Shown here one piece after another: positions 1 through 8,594 of a stretch of 64,000 nt of DNA (position 1 is the first letter of the stretch; every line of letters starts with the position of its first letter). The DNA comes from Ruminococcus sp. GTDB taxonomy: Bacteria; Bacillota; Clostridia; Oscillospirales; Ruminococcaceae. The notes under the pieces were generated by a model. The model did not search any database, was not told the DNA's origin, and was given only the letters and a program-made list of their open reading frames with translations. The DNA is taken from positions 186,001 to 250,000 of the forward strand of contig JAFXXD010000038.1 of the NCBI GenBank assembly GCA_017542475.1. Direction: 5' to 3'. The translations under genes and the position numbers were made by a program.

Positions 1-407
1 TCTACGGCGGAAACGGCTCGTGCAAGTTCGGCTGTATCGGTCTCGGAGACTGCGCGGCTGTATGCGAGCACGACGCTATCAAGATAATTAACGGCGTCGC
101 CAAGGTCGAGCCTGCTCTGTGCGGAGCGTGCGGTCAGTGCGCAGCGGCTTGTCCGAACTCGCTTATTAGCATAAAGCCCAAGTCCAAGCACATCGACGTG
201 CTGTGCTCGTCGGGTGACAACGGCAAGGCGACCAAGCTCGCGTGCAAGAACGGCTGTATCGGCTGTAAGATGTGCGAGAAGAAGTGCCCGACGGGAGCTA
301 TCAAGGTCGAGAACTTCCACGCCGTCATCGACTACGACAAGTGCGAGAACTGCGGCGAATGTATGGCGGCTTGCCCTGTCAAGGTCATTCATTCCTGTAA
401 AAAGTAA
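1..407 (+). CDS. rnfB: RnfB, C-terminal part (ferredoxin:NAD+ oxidoreductase subunit B), cut by window edge
   Basis: The reading frame is open from base 3 and ends at TAA 405-407, so only the last ~134 residues are present. The Rnf complex moves electrons between ferredoxin and NAD+ at the membrane while pumping Na+ or H+, and RnfB is its iron-sulfur entry subunit. The visible part has the RnfB-type GSCKFGCIGLGDC stretch followed by CGACGQC and, further on, two more ferredoxin clusters (CIGCKMCEKKCP and CENCGECMAACP), which together could bind several 4Fe-4S clusters. It is probably the last gene of an rnf operon, because an intrinsic terminator follows at once. The family is clear; the exact subunit rests on the motif order and the C-terminal position. 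Confidence 0.85.
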   Translation, partial: YGGNGSCKFGCIGLGDCAAVCEHDAIKIINGVAKVEPALCGACGQCAAACPNSLISIKPKSKHIDVLCSSGDNGKATKLACKNGCIGCKMCEKKCPTGAIKVENFHAVIDYDKCENCGECMAACPVKVIHSCKK

Positions 408-408
408 A

Positions 409-452
409 AAACAACGCTGCCTGCCGATAATTTCGGCAAGCAGCGTTGTTTA
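409..452 (+). terminator. Intrinsic terminator after rnfB
   Basis: An inverted repeat (AACAACGCTGC pairing with GCAGCGTTGTT, plus an inner TGCCGA/TCGGCA stem) starts two bases after the rnfB stop and is followed by a short T stretch. It closes the rnf transcript. Confidence 0.85.
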
Positions 453-494
453 ATCTTCACATTTAAGAAAAATGTTCCTGCTATATATCAAGAT

Positions 495-992
495 TTATCG
501 CGTAATTTCCATTTCAATGCTTTTCCATTTTTCACCGCACAAATCATAACTTTTTACATTGCCATTTTCTCTGAAACCAATTGATTTATAGCAGTAATAT
601 GCATCAGGATTATTATCAAAAACCTCTAACGATACTTTAGTGATTCCGTAAAGCTCAAAAGCAAATTTAATTCCTAATTTCAGCATTTGTTTTCCGTATC
701 CTTTTCCTCTTGATTCAGGTCTGAGAATTACGTATCCGAAGCTTAACTCTTCAGGATTCTCACCGGGTTGACGAAGAGTGAAGAAACCAACAGCACCGGT
801 TTCATCAAATGCGGTAAACGGGAAATACTTATCGTTATCAATTCTTCCTGATACAGCCTGTTCAATCCTCTCGGGAGAAACAGGGAAACCACCTAATCTG
901 CCCTCGCTCCACTTATAGAAGGAAATGCTATCCCGACACCAGCAAGCTATTTGTTTGCTGTCGTTTTTTCGGTATGGTCTTATTCTGAGCAT
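495..992 (-). CDS. GNAT-family N-acetyltransferase
   Basis: This 165-residue protein has the length and layout of a single GNAT domain. These enzymes transfer an acetyl group from acetyl-CoA to an amine. The acetyl-CoA loop motif is seen as RGKGYGK near residues 95-101 (the Q/RxxGxG/A signature), preceded by a beta strand of the type YVILRPESR and followed by an alpha4 helix. The substrate cannot be told from sequence. A ribosome site GAGGTGG lies just before the ATG at 992. It converges on rnfB and stands alone; its base composition is more AT-rich than its neighbours, which could mean recent acquisition. It is most like ribosomal-protein-alanine or generic small-molecule acetyltransferases. 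Confidence 0.85.
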   Translation of the reverse strand: MLRIRPYRKNDSKQIACWCRDSISFYKWSEGRLGGFPVSPERIEQAVSGRIDNDKYFPFTAFDETGAVGFFTLRQPGENPEELSFGYVILRPESRGKGYGKQMLKLGIKFAFELYGITKVSLEVFDNNPDAYYCYKSIGFRENGNVKSYDLCGEKWKSIEMEITR

Positions 993-1106
993 TAATCCAC
1001 CTCATAATCAGTGTTGTGTTTACAAAAAACACATTCAGCTGTTTGCTGCAATCGGTTTTTAAAATTCTGGTTTAGCTGAGCAAAATAATCCCCTAAAATG
1101 AACTTT

Positions 1107-1688
1107 TTATTCAAACGACAGTATATAGCTCTTCATCTCGTTGAGGCACTCATTAAAAGAGCCCGTATTGTCGAAGCGCCGCTCGACTCCCGCAGCCGCG
1201 AGCTTCTCGTCGGAGAAGTCCTCGGTGTCGGCGATGAATCTGCGGCAGAGCTCCGTGTACTTGGGCTCGTCCTCGCGGCGCTCGCGCTCGACCGCTCGTG
1301 CAAGACGCTCGCCGTCCTCGACCTCGACGTAGAGAGGCACTACCCTGTCCGCACCGAAGTAGTCGCGTATCGGGACAAAGGATTCAAGCGTGCCTATCAC
1401 CGCGTAGCTGTGGGAAGCAAGGTCGATGTTGTCATTCGCGGTGAAGTAAGTCCACTCGCCGAGCTTTGTATCGTAGGTACGGCTCTCGATGACTCTGCCC
1501 TCCGCCTTCATCTGCTCAAATTCGGCGCGGTCAACGAAGTGGTACTCCCTACCCTCTTTCTCGTTCTCACGCATCGGACGAGTCGTGTATATAACGAGCG
1601 GGGTGAGCCCGAGGCTGCTTACGACAGCCGAATACAGGCTGTCCTTGCCCGACGCGCTCTTCCCCATAATGCAGAATATCCTGTTCAT
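1107..1688 (-). CDS. Guanylate-kinase-like nucleotide kinase
   Basis: A 193-residue P-loop protein resembling guanylate kinase, which phosphorylates GMP to GDP. The N-terminal loop is GKSASGKDS, where the usual Ser/Thr after GK is Asp followed by Ser. A TTRPMRENEKEGREYHFV stretch matches the guanylate kinase NMP-binding segment (TTRxxRxxExxGxxYxFV). I start at the ATG at 1688 because GGAGG lies at 1700-1704; a longer start at 1706 would overlap that site. A near-consensus promoter lies upstream at 1723-1751. The altered P-loop leaves open whether this is the cell's essential Gmk or a related nucleotide kinase. Confidence 0.75.
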   Translation of the reverse strand: MNRIFCIMGKSASGKDSLYSAVVSSLGLTPLVIYTTRPMRENEKEGREYHFVDRAEFEQMKAEGRVIESRTYDTKLGEWTYFTANDNIDLASHSYAVIGTLESFVPIRDYFGADRVVPLYVEVEDGERLARAVERERREDEPKYTELCRRFIADTEDFSDEKLAAAGVERRFDNTGSFNECLNEMKSYILSFE

Positions 1689-1722
1689 AGATGATACAGC
1701 CTCCATTTATGACTTCTTTTAC

Positions 1723-1751
1723 ATTATAGCAGATACTTACTGTTTTTGCAA
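1723..1751 (-). promoter_or_regulatory. Sigma-A-type promoter for the guanylate-kinase-like gene
   Basis: Read on the minus strand, TTGCAA (1746-1751), a 17-base spacer and TATAAT (1723-1728) face the gene that starts at 1688. Confidence 0.75.
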
Positions 1752-1832
1752 GCTCCATCTGAGAGGAGCATTTCACTCCAAAAGCAGTACAAATAAACGC
1801 GTCGATAGCTGTAAAAATATAGCAAATTTGAC

Positions 1833-1861
1833 TTGACAAGTACGCAGTTTAGCAGTATAAT
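1833..1861 (+). promoter_or_regulatory. Consensus sigma-A promoter for the GGDEF gene
   Basis: TTGACA at 1833-1838, a 17-base spacer, and TATAAT at 1856-1861, about 60 bases before the diguanylate cyclase start. Both hexamers are perfect. Confidence 0.88.
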
Positions 1862-1927
1862 ATTACTGTATAATTATGGATTATCAGCAATTCGTGCTGA
1901 AATATTGAGCAAACGAGGGTGACAGTC

Positions 1928-3847
1928 ATGTCCAAACCTATTGAGATAGCCGTTATAACAGCAGGCATCGACGAGGAATACCAGAATGCCGTGCTCGAAG
2001 GCATATTCTCATTCGCTAAGTCTCATAACGTGAATATTTCCTGCTTCGCTCCCATAGGCGGAGTTATTTCCATCTCAAAATATGACGTCGGAGAGTACAA
2101 TATCTACTCACTGATAAACTTTGACAAATTCGACGGCGTAATAATGCTTTCAAACTGCATCAGCGACCCCGTCGAGAAGGAGGGGCTCATAATGCGCGTC
2201 AAGGCGTCAAAGCTCCCTGCTGTCGTCTTTGACTGCGACGATTATCCCGAATTCTACAACATCAAGATAGACAATTCCGTCGCAATGCGTGAGATAGTCG
2301 AGCACGTACTTACCGTGCACAACGCTAAAACTGTCAACTATATCTCGGGTCCGCTCTCAAATCCCGAGGCAGAGGATAGATACCGCGCTTTCCTTGAGGT
2401 TATGGCTGAGCATAAGCTCGTAGTTGACACAAGGCGCATTTTCTTCGGCGAATTCCGCGCACAGGACGGAAAAAAAGCTGTAAAGACCTTCCACTGCTCA
2501 AAGCTTCCGAAACCCGACGCTATAATCGTTGCGAACGATAATATGGCTCTCGCAGCCGTCGAGGAGCTGAGAGATCTCGGCTACAGAGTTCCCGAGGACG
2601 TTATAGTCACAGGCTTTGACAACACTTTCAATGCGCGTCACCACTCCCCTTCCCTAACTACCGTTGACAGACCGCTCGACGCCGAGGGCTATCAAGCCTG
2701 TCAGGTGATATTCGACCTCATTGAAGGCAAAGCCAGCGGCAACGAGGTTACGCTGAAAGCCGCTCCCGTCTTTGCCGAGAGCTGCGGCTGCAAGAGCTCA
2801 TACGACGAAAATGTTGACAGCTACAAGCAGAACGTTTTCAAGCGTCTTACCGACTGCCATAACGATATATCTATTCTGAACCGACTGACTACCGACCTTG
2901 CGGACAATGATACCCTTGATGACGTCATCGAGGATATCGCAAGCTACGTCAAGGAGCTGCACCTCGACCGTTTTGCACTGTGTCTCTGCTCGAACTGGGA
3001 CGAATCCTTCCGCGACGGCTGGAAGGTGAATGCTCCGCGCAAGCCTCAGGTACACGGCTATACTGAGAAAATGACCGCTCCGCTCATCATCGACGGCGAT
3101 AAGAGATTCTCAGTCGAGAGCTTCAACAGCAGTGATATGTACCCCTACCGCGATGGAAAAAGCGGAAATGTAAGCCTTTTCCTGCCGCTGCACTTCCGTG
3201 AGGTTTGCCTCGGCTACTACATCATCACAAACAGCGAATTCCCGCTGAAGAGTATGCTCTGCCACTCGATAATGCTAAATATCAGTCACTCTATCGAGAA
3301 TATCCGCAAGCTGCTCAACCTCAACAGTATGATACACGAGCTCGACAAGCTCTACGTGAACGATCCGCTCTGCAACATCTTCAACAGAAACGGCTTCATC
3401 AGAGCTGCCGACGCTATCTTCAACCGCTGCAAGCGCACGGGCGAGAAAATGCTCATATCCTTCATAGATATGGACGGTCTGAAGCTCATCAACGACAACT
3501 TCGGACACAAGGAAGGCGACTTCGCGCTCCAGCGTCTCGCAAGCGTCATCAGCAACTGCTGTGAGAAGAACTACATCTGCGCACGCTTCGGCGGCGACGA
3601 GTTCATCATTCTCGGCTCGGGAGCTCATGAGGGCGACATTGCAAAGCTTGAAGCAAACTTCAAGAAGCAGCTCGAGAACATCAATTCCGTGATAAATAAG
3701 CCATACGAGCTGTCAGCAAGCATCGGCTCTATTATGTCAGAAGTTAACGACGACCTGATGCTGTTCACGCTTATCACTCAGGCGGACGAGATAATGTACG
3801 AAAAGAAAAAGAAGAAAGCTACCTCGCGCTATCTGCGCAGAGAATAA
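1928..3847 (+). CDS. Diguanylate cyclase with N-terminal LacI/PBP1-type sensor domain
   Basis: A 639-residue protein expected to make the second messenger c-di-GMP from two GTP. Residues ~1-290 resemble the periplasmic-binding-protein-like ligand domain of LacI regulators (IEIAVITAG start, IVANDNMALAAVEEL and VTGFDN motifs), but there is no DNA-binding helix-turn-helix and no signal peptide, so it should sense a ligand in the cytoplasm. A middle region (~300-460) looks GAF-like, and the C-terminus is a GGDEF domain with the intact motif at residues 555-559. I see no RxxD inhibitory site just before it. The ATG at 1928 is chosen over an upstream GTG at 1919 because GAGGGTGA lies directly before it. 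A sugar ligand is a guess from the LacI fold. Confidence 0.88.
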   Translation: MSKPIEIAVITAGIDEEYQNAVLEGIFSFAKSHNVNISCFAPIGGVISISKYDVGEYNIYSLINFDKFDGVIMLSNCISDPVEKEGLIMRVKASKLPAVVFDCDDYPEFYNIKIDNSVAMREIVEHVLTVHNAKTVNYISGPLSNPEAEDRYRAFLEVMAEHKLVVDTRRIFFGEFRAQDGKKAVKTFHCSKLPKPDAIIVANDNMALAAVEELRDLGYRVPEDVIVTGFDNTFNARHHSPSLTTVDRPLDAEGYQACQVIFDLIEGKASGNEVTLKAAPVFAESCGCKSSYDENVDSYKQNVFKRLTDCHNDISILNRLTTDLADNDTLDDVIEDIASYVKELHLDRFALCLCSNWDESFRDGWKVNAPRKPQVHGYTEKMTAPLIIDGDKRFSVESFNSSDMYPYRDGKSGNVSLFLPLHFREVCLGYYIITNSEFPLKSMLCHSIMLNISHSIENIRKLLNLNSMIHELDKLYVNDPLCNIFNRNGFIRAADAIFNRCKRTGEKMLISFIDMDGLKLINDNFGHKEGDFALQRLASVISNCCEKNYICARFGGDEFIILGSGAHEGDIAKLEANFKKQLENINSVINKPYELSASIGSIMSEVNDDLMLFTLITQADEIMYEKKKKKATSRYLRRE

Positions 3848-3854
3848 CAAAAGC

Positions 3855-3880
3855 AAGGGCACCCGATGGGTGCCCTTTTT
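3855..3880. terminator. Bidirectional intrinsic terminator between convergent genes
   Basis: A perfect stem AAGGGCACCC/GGGTGCCCTT with a three-base loop and T-run sits between the GGDEF gene and the alarmone synthetase gene and can stop transcription from both sides. Confidence 0.85.
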
Positions 3881-3899
3881 ATGGTTTATCAGCGTAATG

Positions 3900-4604
3900 T
3901 CAGCTGTCGATGAAATCGCGTATCTCTTGCATACGCCTGTCCCAGCCTGCGCTCTCGTCGGCGCATTTCTTCATATCCTCCCTCAGCACGTCAAGCTTCT
4001 CCTGCGGGAGGTCCTTCTTGTAGCGGAGCTTATGCTCAAGGCTTGCCCAGAAGTCCATAGCTATCGTGCGGAGCTGCACCTCCACCTTTGTGAGGCGCTT
4101 CTCGTTTTCGAGGAATATCGGCACAGCTACAATAAGGTGAAGGCTCCTGTAGCCGTTCGACTTCGGCTCTTTGATGTAGTCCTTCCTCTCGATGAGGAAG
4201 ATGTCGTCCTGTCCGAGGAAGCAGTCGGCAAGGCGGTAGATGTCGTCGATGAACGAGCACACCACTCTCACGCCCGCGATGTCGGAGAGGTTCTCCTCCA
4301 TACCGGCAAGAGTCACGGGAAATCCCCGCCCGTCGAGCTTCTGTATAATGCTTGTGTAGCTCTTCATACGCGACTGTATAAACTCGATGGGGTTGCTCTC
4401 GCCGCTGAGCGAGAACTGCTCATTGAGCACGCGGAACTTCGTCTCCACCTCCATAATTGCGCACCTGTAGTAGGAGAAGAACTGCTTGATAGGTCCCGCT
4501 TCCTCCTCTATCATCTCGATGAAGCTGGACTCGGGAATGTCGCCGTGAGTTATGAGCCTCATTCCCCGAACGGGGTCTCTGAGGTCTTGGAATGTATTGT
4601 TCAT
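3900..4604 (-). CDS. Small alarmone synthetase, RelA/SpoT domain (GTP pyrophosphokinase)
   Basis: A 234-residue single-domain RelA/SpoT synthetase, which moves pyrophosphate from ATP to GTP or GDP to make (p)ppGpp. Diagnostic segments are DIAGVRVVCSF (~residues 112-122), the substrate loop KDYIKEPKSNGYRSLH (~145-160) and EVQLRTIAMDFWASLEHKLRYK (~180-200). There is no HD hydrolase or TGS/ACT domain, so it fits the small alarmone synthetases YjbM/YwaC of Bacillus rather than full-length Rel. A second protein of the same type is encoded at 38436-39128. It lies 16 bases downstream of the EAL gene on the same strand and may be co-transcribed with it, tying c-di-GMP and ppGpp control together. Confidence 0.9.
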   Translation of the reverse strand: MNNTFQDLRDPVRGMRLITHGDIPESSFIEMIEEEAGPIKQFFSYYRCAIMEVETKFRVLNEQFSLSGESNPIEFIQSRMKSYTSIIQKLDGRGFPVTLAGMEENLSDIAGVRVVCSFIDDIYRLADCFLGQDDIFLIERKDYIKEPKSNGYRSLHLIVAVPIFLENEKRLTKVEVQLRTIAMDFWASLEHKLRYKKDLPQEKLDVLREDMKKCADESAGWDRRMQEIRDFIDS

Positions 4605-4620
4605 TGTTTACTCCGAATGT

Positions 4621-6552
4621 TTATTTTACTTTCTGTTTTTCTTCCACAAGCAGCTTCAGGAATTCGTCCTTCGGCAGCGGGCGCGAGAAGTAGAAGCCCT
4701 GCAAATAGTCCACGCCGACCTTTCTGAGGAGGTCGAGCTGAGCCTCTGTCTCGATGCCCTCGACGAGAACCTTCCTGCCCATCTGCTTTATCATACGTAC
4801 GGTGTTCTCGAGGAGTATTCGTCCGAGCTCATGGTCTACCGCGCTCCAGAGGATACTCTTGTCTATCTTGATGATGTCGAGGTCCATAGAGAATACCGAC
4901 ATCACATTCGAGTAGCCCGTACCGTAGTCGTCAAGTGAGAATCGGAAGCCCGAGCGCTTGAGCTCAGATACTATCTGCGAGAGCTGGTCGTAGTCGCTGG
5001 CGGCTACTGACTCCGTAATCTCAAAGTTGATACGGCTTCTGTCAACGCCATACTTGTCAGCCTCGCGGTTGATGCTCTGCACGAAGCCGGGCTTCATACA
5101 CTGGAGCACCGACAGATTCACGTTGATAGCTTCAACGCACTTGTCGTCCCTGAGCTCATCGCGGAGGAGCCTGCACACCTCTCCGAGCACGAAGGTGTCA
5201 AGCACATCAACAAGACCCATCTGCTCGGAAATGGGAATGAATTCGTATGGCGGTATCTTGCCTATGACCTCGTCATCGAGGCGCAGCAGAGCCTCTGCTC
5301 CGTGCAGACTGCCGTCAGAGAGATTGAACGTCGGCTGATAGTAGACCTCAAAGCTATCCTTTTTCAGACCGTTCACGATAGCGTTCTGTATCGCGGAGCG
5401 ACGGAGCAGATAGTTGAGGTCATTGCCGCAGAGTATCTTCTTGTCGTTGCCTTCCGGCACGGGACTGTCCGCCATATAGAAGGCGTCAGCCGACGACGGC
5501 AGGCGCTTGGGCATATCCGCGAACATTATAACGGCTTTGAGCAGGTACTCATTGTCGTTTATCGTCCACGGCATATCGAAGCGGACAAGTATCTCCGTCG
5601 CGAGGTTCTTCACGTACTCCTCGTCCTTGTCGAGGATAGTGAGCGCGAAGGTCTGAGGGTTCATATTGTATATGTACGAGCGTGATATCTTTGTACGCAG
5701 GTAGTCGCTCATAAGAGTGGAGAGGATATCCACGTTCTCCGAGCCCGTTACTCGCGGGATAATATCAGCATTGGTGACCTTTATGCACATCACCCACAGC
5801 TCGCGCTTGTTGACGATGTAGTTGTTGAGGTCGAGCTGGAGCGCACGTCGGTTATAGAAGCCCGTATCAATGTCGATACGGTCGTCCTCGGACTCTACCG
5901 ATATCATAATGCCGAGCAGACCGACGGATTCCGCAAAGAGCTCAGCCTTTACGTCGAGGAACAGGAGCTGTATGAGTATTCCTCCGAGGCAGACCATAAA
6001 GAAGTAGAGTATCGCTATACGGCGGTTCTTGACAACAGCCTTCCACGTATATACCATCGTGAACATACAAACCGCGAGGTAGAATGCCGCAGACAGGTAA
6101 AGCGTCGTTTCAGCATAGCCGCGGCGGAAATCGCGGTTTGAGTCATAGCGGAAGAACCAGTTGAGAAAGGGGTTCAGCAGTATCGCTATCTCCGTGATAA
6201 CGAGCGGCAGAGAGTATACGATACGCTTTACTTTGCCGAAGCGCGAATCCGCACCCGTTACGGCATTGACATATACCAGCACAAGAGGCGGGATAAGCGC
6301 ATGGACCATAAAATAGCTATACTCGCACACCTGTATGAGAGCAAACCAGCCCTCGGACTCAAACCTGTGTGCATAGGCTAACTCAGCAACAAGCTGCGAG
6401 ATCGAATTGAGCGAGAGCGCTCCCGCAATGATAAGGAACATCTTATTGTTGAGCTTTGCAGTCCTCTGCTGGAGGAACGTGAAGAAGATCGTTGTTGCAA
6501 GGATAAGCAACGCCGAGGCATAGAATGAAATATGGAACAGATCAGGGCGCAT
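4621..6552 (-). CDS. Membrane-bound EAL-domain c-di-GMP phosphodiesterase with degenerate GGDEF
   Basis: A 643-residue protein predicted to hydrolyse c-di-GMP to pGpG. The first ~225 residues hold about six or seven hydrophobic segments, similar to the seven-helix sensor region of some clostridial kinases. Next is a GGDEF-like domain whose signature is lost (the equivalent position reads NMNPQTFAL), so it should not make c-di-GMP. The C-terminal EAL domain looks intact: E420-A421-L422, then NLS, EITES, DDYGTGYS, KIDKS, a VEGIE-type Glu and LQGFYFSRP. AAGGAG precedes the ATG. It faces away from the phosphoesterase gene at 6783 and runs into the alarmone synthetase gene. The signal sensed by the membrane domain is unknown. 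Confidence 0.88.
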   Translation of the reverse strand: MRPDLFHISFYASALLILATTIFFTFLQQRTAKLNNKMFLIIAGALSLNSISQLVAELAYAHRFESEGWFALIQVCEYSYFMVHALIPPLVLVYVNAVTGADSRFGKVKRIVYSLPLVITEIAILLNPFLNWFFRYDSNRDFRRGYAETTLYLSAAFYLAVCMFTMVYTWKAVVKNRRIAILYFFMVCLGGILIQLLFLDVKAELFAESVGLLGIMISVESEDDRIDIDTGFYNRRALQLDLNNYIVNKRELWVMCIKVTNADIIPRVTGSENVDILSTLMSDYLRTKISRSYIYNMNPQTFALTILDKDEEYVKNLATEILVRFDMPWTINDNEYLLKAVIMFADMPKRLPSSADAFYMADSPVPEGNDKKILCGNDLNYLLRRSAIQNAIVNGLKKDSFEVYYQPTFNLSDGSLHGAEALLRLDDEVIGKIPPYEFIPISEQMGLVDVLDTFVLGEVCRLLRDELRDDKCVEAINVNLSVLQCMKPGFVQSINREADKYGVDRSRINFEITESVAASDYDQLSQIVSELKRSGFRFSLDDYGTGYSNVMSVFSMDLDIIKIDKSILWSAVDHELGRILLENTVRMIKQMGRKVLVEGIETEAQLDLLRKVGVDYLQGFYFSRPLPKDEFLKLLVEEKQKVK

Positions 6553-6686
6553 AGTCTTTCTCCTTATAAATTAGTATGACTTAACGGCAGCTGATTTCAT
6601 CACAGAATAGTATAATTTATACAAAATTATTATATCATATCACAAAAAGATAATCAAGTATAAATAGTAAATTTTTTTCAAAGTTA

Positions 6687-6715
6687 TTTACCTTTTACAA
6701 AAAATGTGCTATACT
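6687..6715 (+). promoter_or_regulatory. Probable promoter for the phosphoesterase-hydrolase genes
   Basis: TTTACC (6687-6692), a 17-base spacer and TATACT (6710-6715) lie about 70 bases before the phosphoesterase start in an AT-rich intergenic stretch. Confidence 0.6.
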
Positions 6716-6782
6716 ATTATACAGACAGACAGAAACAGCAGTTTCATTACTTGTAGGATAAATCAAAACGGAGGAAACACAA

Positions 6783-7445
6783 ATGGTATACGTTACAGGA
6801 GATACTCACGGAGACCTCGACCGCTTCAAGGACCCGAAGATGAAAAAACTCGGCAAGGGCGATACACTCATCATCTGCGGAGACTTCGGCTTCATATGGA
6901 ACGGCTCTAAGCAGGAGCGCTCGGCTCTGCGGAAGCTCGCCGCAAAGGACTTCACCATAGCCTTCATCGACGGCTGTCACGAAAACTTCGACATTCTCGA
7001 GAGCTACCCCACCGAAATGTGGAACGGCGGTATGGCACGCGTTATTGCCCCGAACCTCATACACCTTATGCGCGGACAGATATACACCATTGAAGGCAAG
7101 CGCATATTCACCTTCGGCGGCGGACACAGTCAGGACATCGAATTCCGCAGCGACACCGACTGGTGGGAGCGCGAGCAGCCTACCCACGAGGAGATAATGG
7201 AAGCCGTTGACAACCTCGAAAAGCACGGCAATGAGGTGGACTACGTCATCACGCACGAGCCTCCCGCCTCAGTCAAGGACTGCCTCGGCGTGGACGTTTT
7301 CGAGCGCATAGAGGTACACGCACTGTTCGAGGAGATTATCAAGTCGTGCACATATCAGAAGTGGTTCTTCGGCAAGTGCCACATCGACAAGAATATCCCT
7401 GTGAAGTTCTACGCAGTATTCAATAACGTAACTCCGCTGAAATAA
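6783..7445 (+). CDS. Calcineurin-like metallophosphoesterase
   Basis: A 220-residue metallophosphoesterase. The metal-binding signatures appear in order: GDTHGD near residue 6 (the GDxHGD motif), CGDFG near residue 35 (GDxxD/N type), DGCHEN near residue 62 (the GNHE block), and later THEPP and GKCH histidines. The third block has Cys where most family members have the metal-binding Asn, which is unusual. The substrate (phosphoprotein, nucleotide or other phosphoester) cannot be read from sequence. GGAGG lies nine bases before the ATG. The alpha/beta hydrolase gene follows after 12 bases, so the two probably form an operon. Confidence 0.85.
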   Translation: MVYVTGDTHGDLDRFKDPKMKKLGKGDTLIICGDFGFIWNGSKQERSALRKLAAKDFTIAFIDGCHENFDILESYPTEMWNGGMARVIAPNLIHLMRGQIYTIEGKRIFTFGGGHSQDIEFRSDTDWWEREQPTHEEIMEAVDNLEKHGNEVDYVITHEPPASVKDCLGVDVFERIEVHALFEEIIKSCTYQKWFFGKCHIDKNIPVKFYAVFNNVTPLK

Positions 7446-7457
7446 GAGGTAATAATT

Positions 7458-8525
7458 ATGAAGAAGGCTTCGAAGATCTTAGTATGCATAATACTGGTGA
7501 TAGTTCTGCTCATCGCCCTTTTCGTGGGAGTGTGCTTCGCCTCAAGAAAGCTCGGTCAGAAAAAAGACCGCAAGCTCCTGACGGAGCGCGGCTACTGCAA
7601 CCTCGTTGACGCAGGAGATATCGAGCTCAATGTGCCGATATTCGGCTTCGATGACCCCGACCACACCGTAGTATGTATGGGCGGAAGCGGCGACTCCACC
7701 TTTGCTCCTGCAATGAATAACCTCGCAAGCTACGTCCACGGCAAGATACGATATGCCGTAATTGAACGTCCGGGCTACGGACTCAGCGACGTGGGCAAGC
7801 AGGATATGACCGTTGAATACGTGGTAGAGTGCTCGAGAAAGGCGCTCGAAAGCGCAGGGATAGAGGCTCCGTACATACTTCTCGCACATTCGCTCGGCGG
7901 AGTTTACGCGGAATACTGGTTCAACAAGTATCCCGACGAGGTCGAGGGCGTGCTCCTTCTCGACACGGTATTCCCCGGAGACAAGACCAAGTCCGTACCC
8001 GCGGACGGCTCCGAAAAGCTGCTCGGCGCATATGAAACGCTCGGCTTCAGAAGGATGTTCGACAAGGACGAAAGTATGCCTATGCTCGCGAAGATGCTCC
8101 CCGAGGCGTATCAGGACACCGCAAAGAAGCTGACCTACTACGATCCGCTGAACAGGTCGCTCACCTCCGAGGCTGCCCTCATAGAGCAGAACCTCGAAAC
8201 TGTTGATTCGATAACGCAGGAAACCGATATACCGAAGGTCTACCTCTCTACAGATGCCTTGGATATCAATATCTACAACGCTGCGCTGCAATTCGATTTC
8301 GACGCTATGGGAACAGAGCTGACTGACGAGATACTCGAACAGCGCTTCGAGGAATACACGAGCGAGCGCGATCTCGATTTCTTCAACGCACGAAGCCTCT
8401 ACCTCTCAAAGCTTGGCAGCGTCAGGGAAAGCAACTTGCCCTCATCGCACTTCATACACCTGCAATATCCCGACGACGTAGCGATCGAGCTCGAAATGCT
8501 CATTGAAGAGATAGACGGCAATTGA
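7458..8525 (+). CDS. Alpha/beta-fold hydrolase, membrane-anchored or secreted
   Basis: A 355-residue alpha/beta hydrolase. Residues ~5-28 are strongly hydrophobic after two lysines, which gives an N-terminal anchor or uncleaved signal. An oxyanion-hole loop is seen as CMGGSGDST, and the nucleophile elbow is AHSLGG with Ser as the predicted nucleophile. LLLDTVFPG follows as the usual acid-bearing strand region. The fold resembles esterases and peptidases that act outside the membrane; the substrate is unknown. It sits 12 bases after the phosphoesterase gene with an AGAGGT ribosome site and is presumably translated from the same message. Confidence 0.82.
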   Translation: MKKASKILVCIILVIVLLIALFVGVCFASRKLGQKKDRKLLTERGYCNLVDAGDIELNVPIFGFDDPDHTVVCMGGSGDSTFAPAMNNLASYVHGKIRYAVIERPGYGLSDVGKQDMTVEYVVECSRKALESAGIEAPYILLAHSLGGVYAEYWFNKYPDEVEGVLLLDTVFPGDKTKSVPADGSEKLLGAYETLGFRRMFDKDESMPMLAKMLPEAYQDTAKKLTYYDPLNRSLTSEAALIEQNLETVDSITQETDIPKVYLSTDALDINIYNAALQFDFDAMGTELTDEILEQRFEEYTSERDLDFFNARSLYLSKLGSVRESNLPSSHFIHLQYPDDVAIELEMLIEEIDGN

Positions 8526-8594
8526 CCGCCGCAAACAGAATAAATCCGACAGATCCGTCATAGAATTTACCATAACTACATCAGGAGGAAAGTT

